This document shows, one piece after another, positions 1-7,488 of a stretch of 13,427 nt of DNA. The notes beneath the pieces are model-generated. The model was given only the letters and a program-made list of their open reading frames with translations. It was not told the origin of the DNA and did not search any database. Positions within the stretch are counted from its first letter, which is position 1. Each line of letters starts with the position of its first letter. Source of the stretch: JAKASV01 sp964595035 (GTDB taxonomy: Bacteria; Babelota; Babeliae; Babelales; Vermiphilaceae); assembly GCA_964595035.1 (NCBI GenBank), contig CAZQNW010000027.1, positions 1-13,427 on the forward strand, given 5' to 3'. The position numbers and the translations under genes were made by a program.

Positions 1-25
1 GCTTACTGCACCTGCATTAAATATA

Positions 26-1594
26 TTAACGTCTAAAATGCCTGAGTGCTGCAGCTAATAACGTCGCACCAAGTGCTACCGATGTGGCAACACGGTGCTC
101 GTTTATAAATCTAACTGGGGCTGTAGCTACTCGTTGAATCAATGACGGAGCCGGTTGAACATCTGCTGCTGGCATAACTAGTTGCGATTGGCTTGCTGCC
201 GCAAGTGAAGGGGCATAAGCAGTTGAATGTGCCGCTTGGTCAACGACTGGTTGATGTATCGGTTCTCTAGTAATCGGCTGCGGAGCAACTGTCTCAACAA
301 GACGGTCTGGACTACCTACTTGACGCACACCAGAAACACCAAAAGGCATACGTTGCCCGAAAAGAGAACCTTGCGCATGAGCAGTTGGAACAACCGCTGA
401 CGGTGCAGGCACACTCGTCGAAGCTCCTGAATGGTCATGCTCATGCTGAGCGAGTGAAGCAACAATCGTATCAAATATTTCCTCGGACTCCACAATGCCA
501 TTTCTTAGAAACTGCGTGCGGAATTGGTTGAGCGTCGCGATATCATAATTGGCAAGGGCCCCACGATATAAATCCCATAACATAGCTCCCGGCACAGCAT
601 CGGGCGCATCATGATCATAACTCGGCTCCTGTCCTTGCTCAAGTTCCAGGGCAGTGATAAGACTTTTCAGTTCTGCTTCTTGGTCAGTTCCGTGAAAACA
701 AATAGATAATTTCTTAAGACCAGCAATGTCTCTGCGCTCAACCATAGTTGTTTTATACCTATCAAGCATATTCAGCGCTACGTCCTGATCGCCTGTTCCT
801 TTGAAAAAGTGTAAGTAAAGATCAACGGCCATATCGATTTTTTCTTGCTTTATAGCAGCCATAAATCCTGGAATAACGGCTGTTATTATTTCTTGCCCTT
901 TACGGTGTTTAAGCCCTTGTTCTGCCAAGAGAACCATAGCGTTGATATCTTGCCTTGCTACCGCTCGCTCAAATACGCACAACGCATCATCATCACTCAT
1001 AGCGCTCGGATTAGACCATTCTCGATAGAGCATATAACCACGGAGTTTATTAAGTTCATCTCCTATAAAAGCCATAATAACTGGATTTTCAGTCAGCTTG
1101 GTAAGCTCGCCATAGATTTCCTCGAGGTTAGTCAATTTCGCAATCGCCATCAATTGATCATAATATTCATCCTTTTTATTCAAAACACTATAAAGCCAAC
1201 TAAGCCCCTGTTCTATCATAATTTGGCATGATGCGGCCTTTTTCATACGTTCTAAAGCAACATCTTTAAAGACTTGTTTATCTTCTTCTGCCTGCGCGGT
1301 TCTTTGTTCCTCTCTTCTTGCCGCCTCTTGGGACCCCTCAATAATTTCATCGAATTGTTCTTCGGTAACAATGCGGTTCCGTATCAATAATTCACGGTGC
1401 CCTGTAAGCCATCCCATATCTTTCTGACGCATCGCGCTTTGGAACTCTGCTTGTAAATGAGCCTTATATTGCTCAGCCCTTCGAGCTCTTATCTCTTTTT
1501 CTTGCTCATGCATACAAAACGATGAAAAAGAAACAACTGAAAACATTATTCCAAAAAACATCCCCATTAATACTCTATGTATCTTGACAGTCAT
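26..1594 (-). CDS. Exported helical-repeat protein with C-terminal membrane anchor (unknown function)
   Basis: I do not recognise this 522-residue protein as a named family. Residues 1-27 form a signal peptide (Lys/Arg-containing n-region, then a hydrophobic run GMFFGIMFSVVSF). No convincing lipobox precedes Cys27. Residues 28-120 are highly charged and helical. Degenerate helical-hairpin repeats of about 33-35 residues begin near residues 53, 211, 246, 282 and 345, each opening like AMRQKDM, AVARQDI, AIKQEKI, TMVERRDI or ALANYDI. Residues 389-492 are a Pro/Ala/Gln-rich low-complexity stalk. Residues 501-518 (ATSVALGATLLAAALRHF) form a hydrophobic segment followed by Arg-Arg, so the protein is probably exported and anchored at its C-terminus. 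The ATG at 1594 follows a good Shine-Dalgarno, AAGGAAAG, and a TTGAAA-N16-TATAAT promoter lies about 65 bases upstream. Repeats of this type usually make protein-binding scaffolds; that role is inferred. Confidence 0.85.
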   Translation of the reverse strand: MTVKIHRVLMGMFFGIMFSVVSFSSFCMHEQEKEIRARRAEQYKAHLQAEFQSAMRQKDMGWLTGHRELLIRNRIVTEEQFDEIIEGSQEAARREEQRTAQAEEDKQVFKDVALERMKKAASCQIMIEQGLSWLYSVLNKKDEYYDQLMAIAKLTNLEEIYGELTKLTENPVIMAFIGDELNKLRGYMLYREWSNPSAMSDDDALCVFERAVARQDINAMVLLAEQGLKHRKGQEIITAVIPGFMAAIKQEKIDMAVDLYLHFFKGTGDQDVALNMLDRYKTTMVERRDIAGLKKLSICFHGTDQEAELKSLITALELEQGQEPSYDHDAPDAVPGAMLWDLYRGALANYDIATLNQFRTQFLRNGIVESEEIFDTIVASLAQHEHDHSGASTSVPAPSAVVPTAHAQGSLFGQRMPFGVSGVRQVGSPDRLVETVAPQPITREPIHQPVVDQAAHSTAYAPSLAAASQSQLVMPAADVQPAPSLIQRVATAPVRFINEHRVATSVALGATLLAAALRHFRR

Positions 1595-1956
1595 TATCTT
1601 TCCTTACATATTTTAATTTAATTTGAAAAATAGAAACTAATACGAAATTATTAATTAATTATATAGTATATGATAAATCTTTCAAGAGTACATTCAGAAA
1701 ACTCATATGTTAAAGTTTTTATTGGCAACAAAGCAATATCCATATAAAAATCCTTCAATCTGTAATGAGCTGAATAGGTTAATACCTCAAAACACACAAG
1801 AGGGTACCTAGTCGGCATATCGTGCAAGAAGCATCTTGAAGAATATAGAGCAATAGCAGACTCCGTTGTATTTGACCTATGGGTCATAGTACAAGCACAG
1901 CCTGCTCATGAGTTTTTCAGCAAAGAGATATGTATCAATCTCACAGGCCTGAAATT
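1595..1956. other. 362-base intergenic region between the two minus-strand exported genes
   Basis: This stretch holds the promoter and leader of the gene at 26-1594 (see 1658-1685). An open frame at 1651-1887 on the minus strand would encode 78 residues. It has no ribosome-binding site at a sensible distance, resembles nothing I know, and its end overlaps the promoter hexamers, so I do not call it a gene. No tRNA, strong terminator hairpin or repeat was seen. A weak 5-bp stem (GAGAT 1925-1929 with ATCTC 1938-1942) lies just downstream of the neighbouring gene but lacks a T-tract. Confidence 0.5.
1658..1685 (-). promoter_or_regulatory. Sigma70-type promoter for the 26-1594 gene
   Basis: Read on the minus strand, TTGAAA (1685-1680) is followed after 16 bases by a perfect TATAAT (1663-1658). 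Transcription would start near 1650, leaving a leader of about 55 bases that contains the AAGGAAAG ribosome-binding site. The surroundings are very AT-rich, so chance matches are likely. The good hexamer pair and spacing favour a real promoter, and imply that this gene can be expressed independently of the gene upstream. Confidence 0.5.
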
Positions 1957-3474
1957 CTAATCAGCTGGCGATTCGAACCGTCTTATTTGTTGTCTCAAAT
2001 GTTGCATCAACAGCGTTTGATAATCCTGTTGCTGCACAGCAAGCTTAAAAGCCTGAGTCAATTGTTGGTCCTGCATGCGCGCGTATTCATACCCCCTTTC
2101 TCTGTCTGAACGTGCTATCCACGAAATCATATCTTGCATCGATTGGGTAGGGTTAGGCGCCGTATAAGCAACGCGTATCATAGCCGGCGAAAAGTAATCT
2201 CTTACTTTTGCCAGCTCTGAAAGAGCATGTTTGCCTTGATCGATTAAACGCAGTCTATCAAGTGCTGCATACTTAAGCTGTACGGCTTGTTTTGCATCAA
2301 GCTCAAGGTGATCAATTTTATCAAATAACTCTTTAGCTACTTTATCAAAAACACTCTGAGCTTCCAGTTTCTTTTCTGCCAGTTCGCGCAAGAACCTTTC
2401 CACCTCATGCTCTTGATAAGAGCTCTTATTAAGAAACCCATCAATAGGTGGCGCCGGCGGAATTACTGGCTGCTCGTGCCGTACAAGCCCTGTCCAGCCT
2501 CGGGATCGAGCTGCTTGCTCCAATTGGCAAAGAAGCGCCTCTGCAGCCTGGTCTCCAACAATCTTTCCTTTAAGCTTATCAATAATATCTGCAGGGAATG
2601 CCGGCTCAGCTTGACTTTCAGGGGACTCAGCTGTAGGTATATACAACAATGTTACCGGATACTGCGGATCTCTATCATGATAATAGTTACCCTGTCTGAA
2701 TGATTCTACAGAATCAGCTATAATCATACGCACTGCATTCCAAATCGCAGGACTTGTTATTGAAGAGTATTTTTTCTGCAAAGACCCTGCAAGCAAACTT
2801 CCCCAATTGCGCAACTGTTTATCTGATGCTATAAGCCCTCCAATATCAAGCCCTAAAATATTAAAAGGATATACGGTTTGACGATTTTCAATTTTTGACG
2901 CAGCACGAGGGAACATCGACCAAATAAGGGCAGCATCGCGTATAATTTCTTCAGGCGCAGATCCGCTCAACTGAGCAATAATTCTGGAAAGAGCTTCACT
3001 ACTTGCTGGCAACGCGTATGTTGCAAGATCTTTTTCTTCAAGAATACGATGACTCAATGACCATTTACCAAGTGTAAACAGGTAGCGTGCGAAACGCCAT
3101 AAACTGGAAGTTCCTCGAGGTGAATTTTTTTCATAAACAATTTCAACATAACAATCATGGTCCGCATATTGCGGACAATCTTGCAACATTTGTAAAATAT
3201 TCAATTCCGCGACAAGACCCGTTAAGTAATGTGAAACTTTACCATACGTTGACGCAGTTATTCCCGGTATATCTTTTATAGGAAATTCTAAAATTTGGCC
3301 GGGATACAACGCTATTGAACTAGGATATTCAGGCCCTACGCATATACGGACAGGATACTCACTTGCATTTTTAATATACAAGCTCGATGTTAAAGCTCTC
3401 TGTTCCATTGCCATACTCTGCTTGCTCATCGCACAAAACGCAAGGATTAACCATAATAACTTGATAAAATTCAT
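1957..3474 (-). CDS. Exported protein of unknown function
   Basis: This 505-residue protein has a signal peptide at residues 1-22 or so (MNFIKLLWLILAFCAMSKQSMA). I chose the ATG at 3474 because AAGGAGG lies directly upstream. The frame can be extended to a TTG at 3495, but that would place the Shine-Dalgarno inside the gene and put RR-rich residues before the signal sequence. Residues 30-66 look beta-rich (SLYIKNASEYPVRICVG, then LYPGQILEFP). Residues 155-265 are helical; 202-258 faintly recalls a J-domain layout (YPFNILGL, ASDKQLRNWGSLLAGSLQKKY, then a helix) with no HPD. Residues 335-345 are Pro-rich. Residues 352-425 and 455-500 are charged helices, probably coiled coil. The last helix (LAVQQQDYQTLLMQHL) resembles the first helix of the repeats in the neighbouring 26-1594 protein. 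Function unknown; periplasmic or secreted location is inferred. Confidence 0.82.
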   Translation of the reverse strand: MNFIKLLWLILAFCAMSKQSMAMEQRALTSSLYIKNASEYPVRICVGPEYPSSIALYPGQILEFPIKDIPGITASTYGKVSHYLTGLVAELNILQMLQDCPQYADHDCYVEIVYEKNSPRGTSSLWRFARYLFTLGKWSLSHRILEEKDLATYALPASSEALSRIIAQLSGSAPEEIIRDAALIWSMFPRAASKIENRQTVYPFNILGLDIGGLIASDKQLRNWGSLLAGSLQKKYSSITSPAIWNAVRMIIADSVESFRQGNYYHDRDPQYPVTLLYIPTAESPESQAEPAFPADIIDKLKGKIVGDQAAEALLCQLEQAARSRGWTGLVRHEQPVIPPAPPIDGFLNKSSYQEHEVERFLRELAEKKLEAQSVFDKVAKELFDKIDHLELDAKQAVQLKYAALDRLRLIDQGKHALSELAKVRDYFSPAMIRVAYTAPNPTQSMQDMISWIARSDRERGYEYARMQDQQLTQAFKLAVQQQDYQTLLMQHLRQQIRRFESPAD

Positions 3475-3514
3475 GTCCCTCCTTCCCATTTTCAAATACT
3501 AATACTCATAATCG

Positions 3515-3529
3515 TTGATATATTATCAA
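3515..3529. repeat. 15-bp palindrome in the divergent promoter region
   Basis: TTGATA-TAT-TATCAA is a perfect inverted repeat with 6-bp arms. It sits 41 bases upstream of the minus-strand gene at 1957-3474 and about 170 bases upstream of the plus-strand operon that begins at 3701. Its position between divergent genes would suit an operator. In DNA this AT-rich a palindrome of this length can also arise by chance. Confidence 0.35.
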
Positions 3530-3614
3530 TCCGCCTATAGGAAAAGCTATAAAAAAAATGATAAGGTCGGAAAAAACGCTTTTCATTCATGTAAAAAATT
3601 CTCCCCATTCTTTA

Positions 3615-3644
3615 TTGACTTTTCATAAAAGAATTCACGAGAAT
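3615..3644 (+). promoter_or_regulatory. Candidate promoter of the 3701-8382 operon
   Basis: TTGACT (3615-3620, 5 of 6 matches to the -35 consensus) is followed after 18 bases by GAGAAT (3639-3644, 4 of 6 matches to the -10 consensus). Initiation near 3651 would give a leader of about 50 bases. That leader contains a small CCGA/TCGG stem (3662-3665 with 3670-3673) and the AAGGAAAC ribosome-binding site. The -10 element is weak. Confidence 0.4.
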
Positions 3645-3700
3645 AAAAAGCGAATTAAGGACCGAAGGATCGGCTCATTTTAGGAATACAAGGAAACCTC

Positions 3701-6133
3701 ATGTACATACTATACATACTCATTTGCGCATTCATACCGTTGTGCAACATACATTGTAATTCTGTTCCGGATGTTTTTGATTCTATTGAAAAAATAGAAT
3801 CTTATGCTGCATCTACAGAAGAAAATCCCACACCGGATTTTCTTGACTGGGAAAACCCGGAATTCTCAACATACCTCAATAAACAAAAGCCTTCTTTTTT
3901 AAAAAATACCTTATATGCACTCAAAATTCTCAAACCTCAATGGACCCTTAACGATTGCATAAAACTACTTAATATCGTCACAGCAGATCGTGAATATAAC
4001 GGTTATCAAGCTCCATTTGTGCATAAATTAGAACCTGCAATAGGGAGTTCATGTATCATTTTCGGGGAACTATTCGGTGCATTTCATTCTTTGGCAAGAG
4101 ATCTTCGCTCACTGGAACAACAAAAACTTATCGACAAACAACTGAAAATTATTGAACCTGACTGCTATATTGTAATTAATGGAAACATCGCATCTCGATC
4201 TGCCTACGCGCTTGAAACTCTAACCGTAATAGCACGGCTTCTGTACGTTAATCCCAACAAAGTATTCGTAACTCTTGGAACACAAGAAGAAAATGGGCAA
4301 TGGCAACAATACTCACTCAAACATCAACTGATAACCTTAGCTCCAGAAAAAAGTGAATTCAAAAAAATAATTGAACGATTCTTTAATACATTACCTTCAG
4401 CCTTGTACTTAATAGCTGAGCGTACACCAAAAAACATTTCTGTAGTACGTATTTCTAATGTCGGTCAGAATGACAAAAGCTTTTCAGAAAATTTTCTTGG
4501 TGATTTTTTCAATCATCCTGAACAGGATATCTATACAATCTCTTCTTTAAAAAAAGAACAATCAACCCCCACTATCAACGTACAAGCGATTATTCGCGCA
4601 GAGCCTTATTTGCGAACGCAATACATCAAATCTCAAGGGCTTCATTCTCTAGGCAAAGAAGAAGGCGCTCCAACATGGACGGTCATGTCAAGTCCTACTC
4701 AGTCAAGCCAAGAATTATTTAATTTTTATTATGACGCTTACGCGATTATGCTAACAGCAAAATCTTTGGAAGATTGGATCTTAACACTCTATAACTCAGA
4801 TGTACGAGAAAATGAACCAATAAAAGAAAGAAAAACTGTCAAACTTCTATCAGGCCAAGAATTAACCCCTCAAGAAACTATTCGCGCGCAGATAAAAATA
4901 CTTAATGAACGTAAAGCTAGCCTTGAACATGAAATTTTAGCTCTCAATACCGCAATATCAGGAAAAAAACTACCAGAAATTAAGCCTATCGCGGAAAGCT
5001 CAGAAACACAAACACAAGGAGTTATTCCTTTTACCATTTCAACGATTAAAGATATACCGCTCGGAAGAAACCCCGATATACTGTCGGTCGCTACAGTTGT
5101 AGATTTAAGTGGATTAACAAAACAAGAAGGTGAAAGCATAATAACGGGAATCAATGTCATTTTCGACCATTTCAACAAACACAAGGCTCCACATGATGTA
5201 AGCTATAAACTCATTACTGTCGATAGTCAATATAGCAAAGAATATACACGAAAAGCTGTATTACAATTATTAGAAAAAGAACATACAGGGCTCATCCTTC
5301 TTCCATTAAGCACACCAACACTTGAAGGCTATCTTGATTGTATACGAGATAAGAAATTTTTGGTTTTATTCCCTGCCGCATCAGGGCGAGCCAATATGAC
5401 TAACTTATCAAACCTAATATTTATGAGAGCAAGTGGTGCTCAAGAAGCAGCAACTGTTACAAACTATATCGCACAAAATTCAGGAGGAAAAAGATTCGCG
5501 TTCTTGTATACAAATGATACCTTTGGGCAGGAGTCACTTAAAGCCGCTCAAGATGAATTAAAAAAGCTTAACATCAAAGATAGCATTGCCTTACCTTTCG
5601 ATACATCAACTCTCAACTTTGCCGAACACGTACAGCGTATCAAAGAATTTAAAGCAGACTCATTAGGATTATTTGTAACACAAGTAGCCGCCAAAGAGCT
5701 CCTACACCAATTAGGAACCGAATGGCTCGTCAATAAAAACATTTTTGGCACACAAGATCTTAGTCTCAACTCTTTTAGAAAATACTGTGAACGTAATAAA
5801 TTAAAATTTACATGTACGAGCGTTGTCCCAAATCCTGATGGACCATTAATGGCAGCACAAAACTTTAAAATTCTAACAAAAGATAAGGTCATCAGTCATG
5901 AACTCTATGCCTTTGAAGCATTCCTCAGTGCCGCATTTTTTGTTAGTATTACACGAAGCATTAGTAAACCCATAACTGCCGACAAGATCGTCGACTTTAT
6001 TGAACAGGTACACGATTATTCATTAAGCGGATTACGTTTAACCTTTAATCCAAAAACACGCCAGCTTCTGCAGTCAATTTGGCTCATAACGGGCGACAAA
6101 GAATGGAAAGAAATACCATTGAAAGGCGAATAG
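3701..6133 (+). CDS. Exported fusion: degenerate PPP-type phosphoesterase domain plus branched-chain-type periplasmic binding protein domain
   Basis: This 810-residue protein starts at an ATG preceded by AAGGAAAC. Residues 1-19 are hydrophobic like a signal peptide but lack the usual positive n-region. Residues 105-345 follow the order of a calcineurin-like (PPP) phosphatase with ligands replaced: FGELFG (121-126) stands for GDxHG, with Asp to Glu123 and His to Phe125; GNIASRS (161-167) for GDxxDRG, with both Asp gone; GTQE (193-196) for GNHE; IIRAEP (297-302) for RxH, with His to Glu301. Residues 392-420 are probably a coiled coil. Residues 455-810 are a full type I periplasmic binding domain of the LivJ/Peripla_BP_6 kind: SVATVVDLSG near 463, RFAFLYTNDTFGQESL near 598, and a YAFEAFLSAAFF helix further on. 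No ABC permease or ATPase is nearby, so transport is doubtful. I infer a non-catalytic, ligand-binding envelope protein. It heads an operon with a shorter paralogue 38 bases downstream. Confidence 0.85.
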   Translation: MYILYILICAFIPLCNIHCNSVPDVFDSIEKIESYAASTEENPTPDFLDWENPEFSTYLNKQKPSFLKNTLYALKILKPQWTLNDCIKLLNIVTADREYNGYQAPFVHKLEPAIGSSCIIFGELFGAFHSLARDLRSLEQQKLIDKQLKIIEPDCYIVINGNIASRSAYALETLTVIARLLYVNPNKVFVTLGTQEENGQWQQYSLKHQLITLAPEKSEFKKIIERFFNTLPSALYLIAERTPKNISVVRISNVGQNDKSFSENFLGDFFNHPEQDIYTISSLKKEQSTPTINVQAIIRAEPYLRTQYIKSQGLHSLGKEEGAPTWTVMSSPTQSSQELFNFYYDAYAIMLTAKSLEDWILTLYNSDVRENEPIKERKTVKLLSGQELTPQETIRAQIKILNERKASLEHEILALNTAISGKKLPEIKPIAESSETQTQGVIPFTISTIKDIPLGRNPDILSVATVVDLSGLTKQEGESIITGINVIFDHFNKHKAPHDVSYKLITVDSQYSKEYTRKAVLQLLEKEHTGLILLPLSTPTLEGYLDCIRDKKFLVLFPAASGRANMTNLSNLIFMRASGAQEAATVTNYIAQNSGGKRFAFLYTNDTFGQESLKAAQDELKKLNIKDSIALPFDTSTLNFAEHVQRIKEFKADSLGLFVTQVAAKELLHQLGTEWLVNKNIFGTQDLSLNSFRKYCERNKLKFTCTSVVPNPDGPLMAAQNFKILTKDKVISHELYAFEAFLSAAFFVSITRSISKPITADKIVDFIEQVHDYSLSGLRLTFNPKTRQLLQSIWLITGDKEWKEIPLKGE

Positions 6134-6171
6134 CTTTATCTAAGAACTATTTAATATTGGAGAAAATATTC

Positions 6172-7461
6172 ATGAAAGCACATGGTCTATGTATAACCAT
6201 CATAAGCTTAGTAGCTACAGTTTCGCTTGCACAAGAATATACCGGTAAAATTATATTTCCTACTGTCCAAATAGCACGTGATTATGGCAAGCTATTAACT
6301 GAACACCCTACTCCGGACTCGTCTGATTGGACCCACATGCGATTCAGTAATTACTTTTACCAACGTCGTCATCCAAAAACATGGGAAGAGATCAAACATT
6401 ATCTCAAATTTGGAGATATTATGGAGCAATCTTTTTTGGATCAGTTGCAAAGAATAATTCGCATGCGACACGACGCAGGACTTCGAGGTCACTTTGTTCG
6501 CGTTTTACATCCGGAACCAGGAAGTCACTTTGTCATAATCTCAAATCTTAATGGTGCATTTCATACTCTTTCACGGATCTTGGAATACTTAAATTATCAT
6601 GGAAATATTGACGATAACTTTGTACTTGAACCTCACTATTATTTGGTATTCGATGGAAATATTTTTTATGATTCAGCGTATGGTCTTGATACGCTCATTC
6701 TTGTATTAAGACTTATTGAACAAAACCCCGACAAAATATTTTGCATAAGCGGTTATTATGAAGAAAAAGAACGCTGGAAAAAAACAAATCTCAAAACGGA
6801 ATTTAAAATACGTAGTTCAAATTATAAAAAATATCTCGAACTTTTTAACCAATTTTTAGATACTTTTGCCTTAGCATTATATCTGGTAGATACAAACATA
6901 AGTACAGAAATTAACCTTGTACGTATCGGTGCTTTACAACTTGAAGAACGCACATTTGATGAAAAATTGGTAGCATCACTGTTTGCAAACAAAGCAAAAT
7001 CTACTATTTACTTACACGAGCAAGCAGCCAAGCACGCAACATTACCAGTTCATATTCCTGCAATTATACAAGGAACTGATGACCCTTCGCATATAAGACA
7101 AGGACTGATATCTACCAAAAAGAACAATACTATCATATGGAATACCCAAGCCGGTTCAACAGGCCAATTACAAGTTATTAACCATTATTTATATGAATCT
7201 TGCATCATATTAGAAACAAAATCTAATTTTAACGATTGGACCATAACTCTGCTATCAAGACATATAAGAAAAACGAAAACTATTGAACCTATTAAACGCT
7301 ACAATCTCATTTCAGGCGATGAGCTGGATGACACGTACATACAAAATTTCAAACGCTTAAAAAACAAAGAACAACAAAGAATACTCGTAGAAAACTTAAC
7401 GTTCACTGAAAAAAAGATACAACAATTACAGGACAAGCTTGAACATACATATAACACGTAA
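6172..7461 (+). CDS. Exported degenerate PPP-type phosphoesterase-like protein (pseudoenzyme), paralogue of the upstream N-terminal domain
   Basis: This 429-residue protein begins at ATG 6172 after TTGGAGAA. A TTG 31 codons upstream would overlap the previous gene and spoil the signal peptide (MKAHGLCITIISLVATVSLA, cut before Gln21). It aligns by eye with residues 40-420 of the preceding protein: TPD..DW near 47-53, the phosphoesterase-like core, DW at 355-356, LISGDEL, and a final helix that is probably coiled coil (about 385-425). The PPP metal-site motifs are recognisable but changed: SNLNG (124-128) for GDxHG; GNIFYDS (162-168) for GDxxDRG; GYYE (194-197) for GNHE; IIQGTDD (298-304) for RxH. 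Every canonical metal ligand appears lost, so phosphatase activity is unlikely. It lacks the periplasmic binding domain of its neighbour. A binding or structural role in the envelope is inferred. The beta-barrel gene follows 27 bases downstream. Confidence 0.85.
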   Translation: MKAHGLCITIISLVATVSLAQEYTGKIIFPTVQIARDYGKLLTEHPTPDSSDWTHMRFSNYFYQRRHPKTWEEIKHYLKFGDIMEQSFLDQLQRIIRMRHDAGLRGHFVRVLHPEPGSHFVIISNLNGAFHTLSRILEYLNYHGNIDDNFVLEPHYYLVFDGNIFYDSAYGLDTLILVLRLIEQNPDKIFCISGYYEEKERWKKTNLKTEFKIRSSNYKKYLELFNQFLDTFALALYLVDTNISTEINLVRIGALQLEERTFDEKLVASLFANKAKSTIYLHEQAAKHATLPVHIPAIIQGTDDPSHIRQGLISTKKNNTIIWNTQAGSTGQLQVINHYLYESCIILETKSNFNDWTITLLSRHIRKTKTIEPIKRYNLISGDELDDTYIQNFKRLKNKEQQRILVENLTFTEKKIQQLQDKLEHTYNT

Positions 7462-7488
7462 CTGGTTATATGCAATTACGGAGAACAT

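Noticed and set aside
845..1231. Plus-strand open frame of 128 residues opposite the 26-1594 gene
   Set aside because: It lies wholly antisense to a well-supported coding region with a signal peptide and ribosome-binding site, and its protein resembles nothing known.
1651..1887. Minus-strand open frame of 78 residues in the intergenic gap
   Set aside because: It has no ribosome-binding site at a useful distance, no recognisable domain, and it overlaps the promoter of the next gene.
3475..3495. TTG start extending the 1957-3474 protein by seven residues
   Set aside because: The AAGGAGG ribosome-binding site lies inside the extension and points to the ATG at 3474, where the signal peptide begins.
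6079..6171. TTG start extending the 6172-7461 protein by 31 residues
   Set aside because: It overlaps the end of the preceding gene and places a charged stretch before a clear signal peptide; TTGGAGAA precedes the ATG at 6172.
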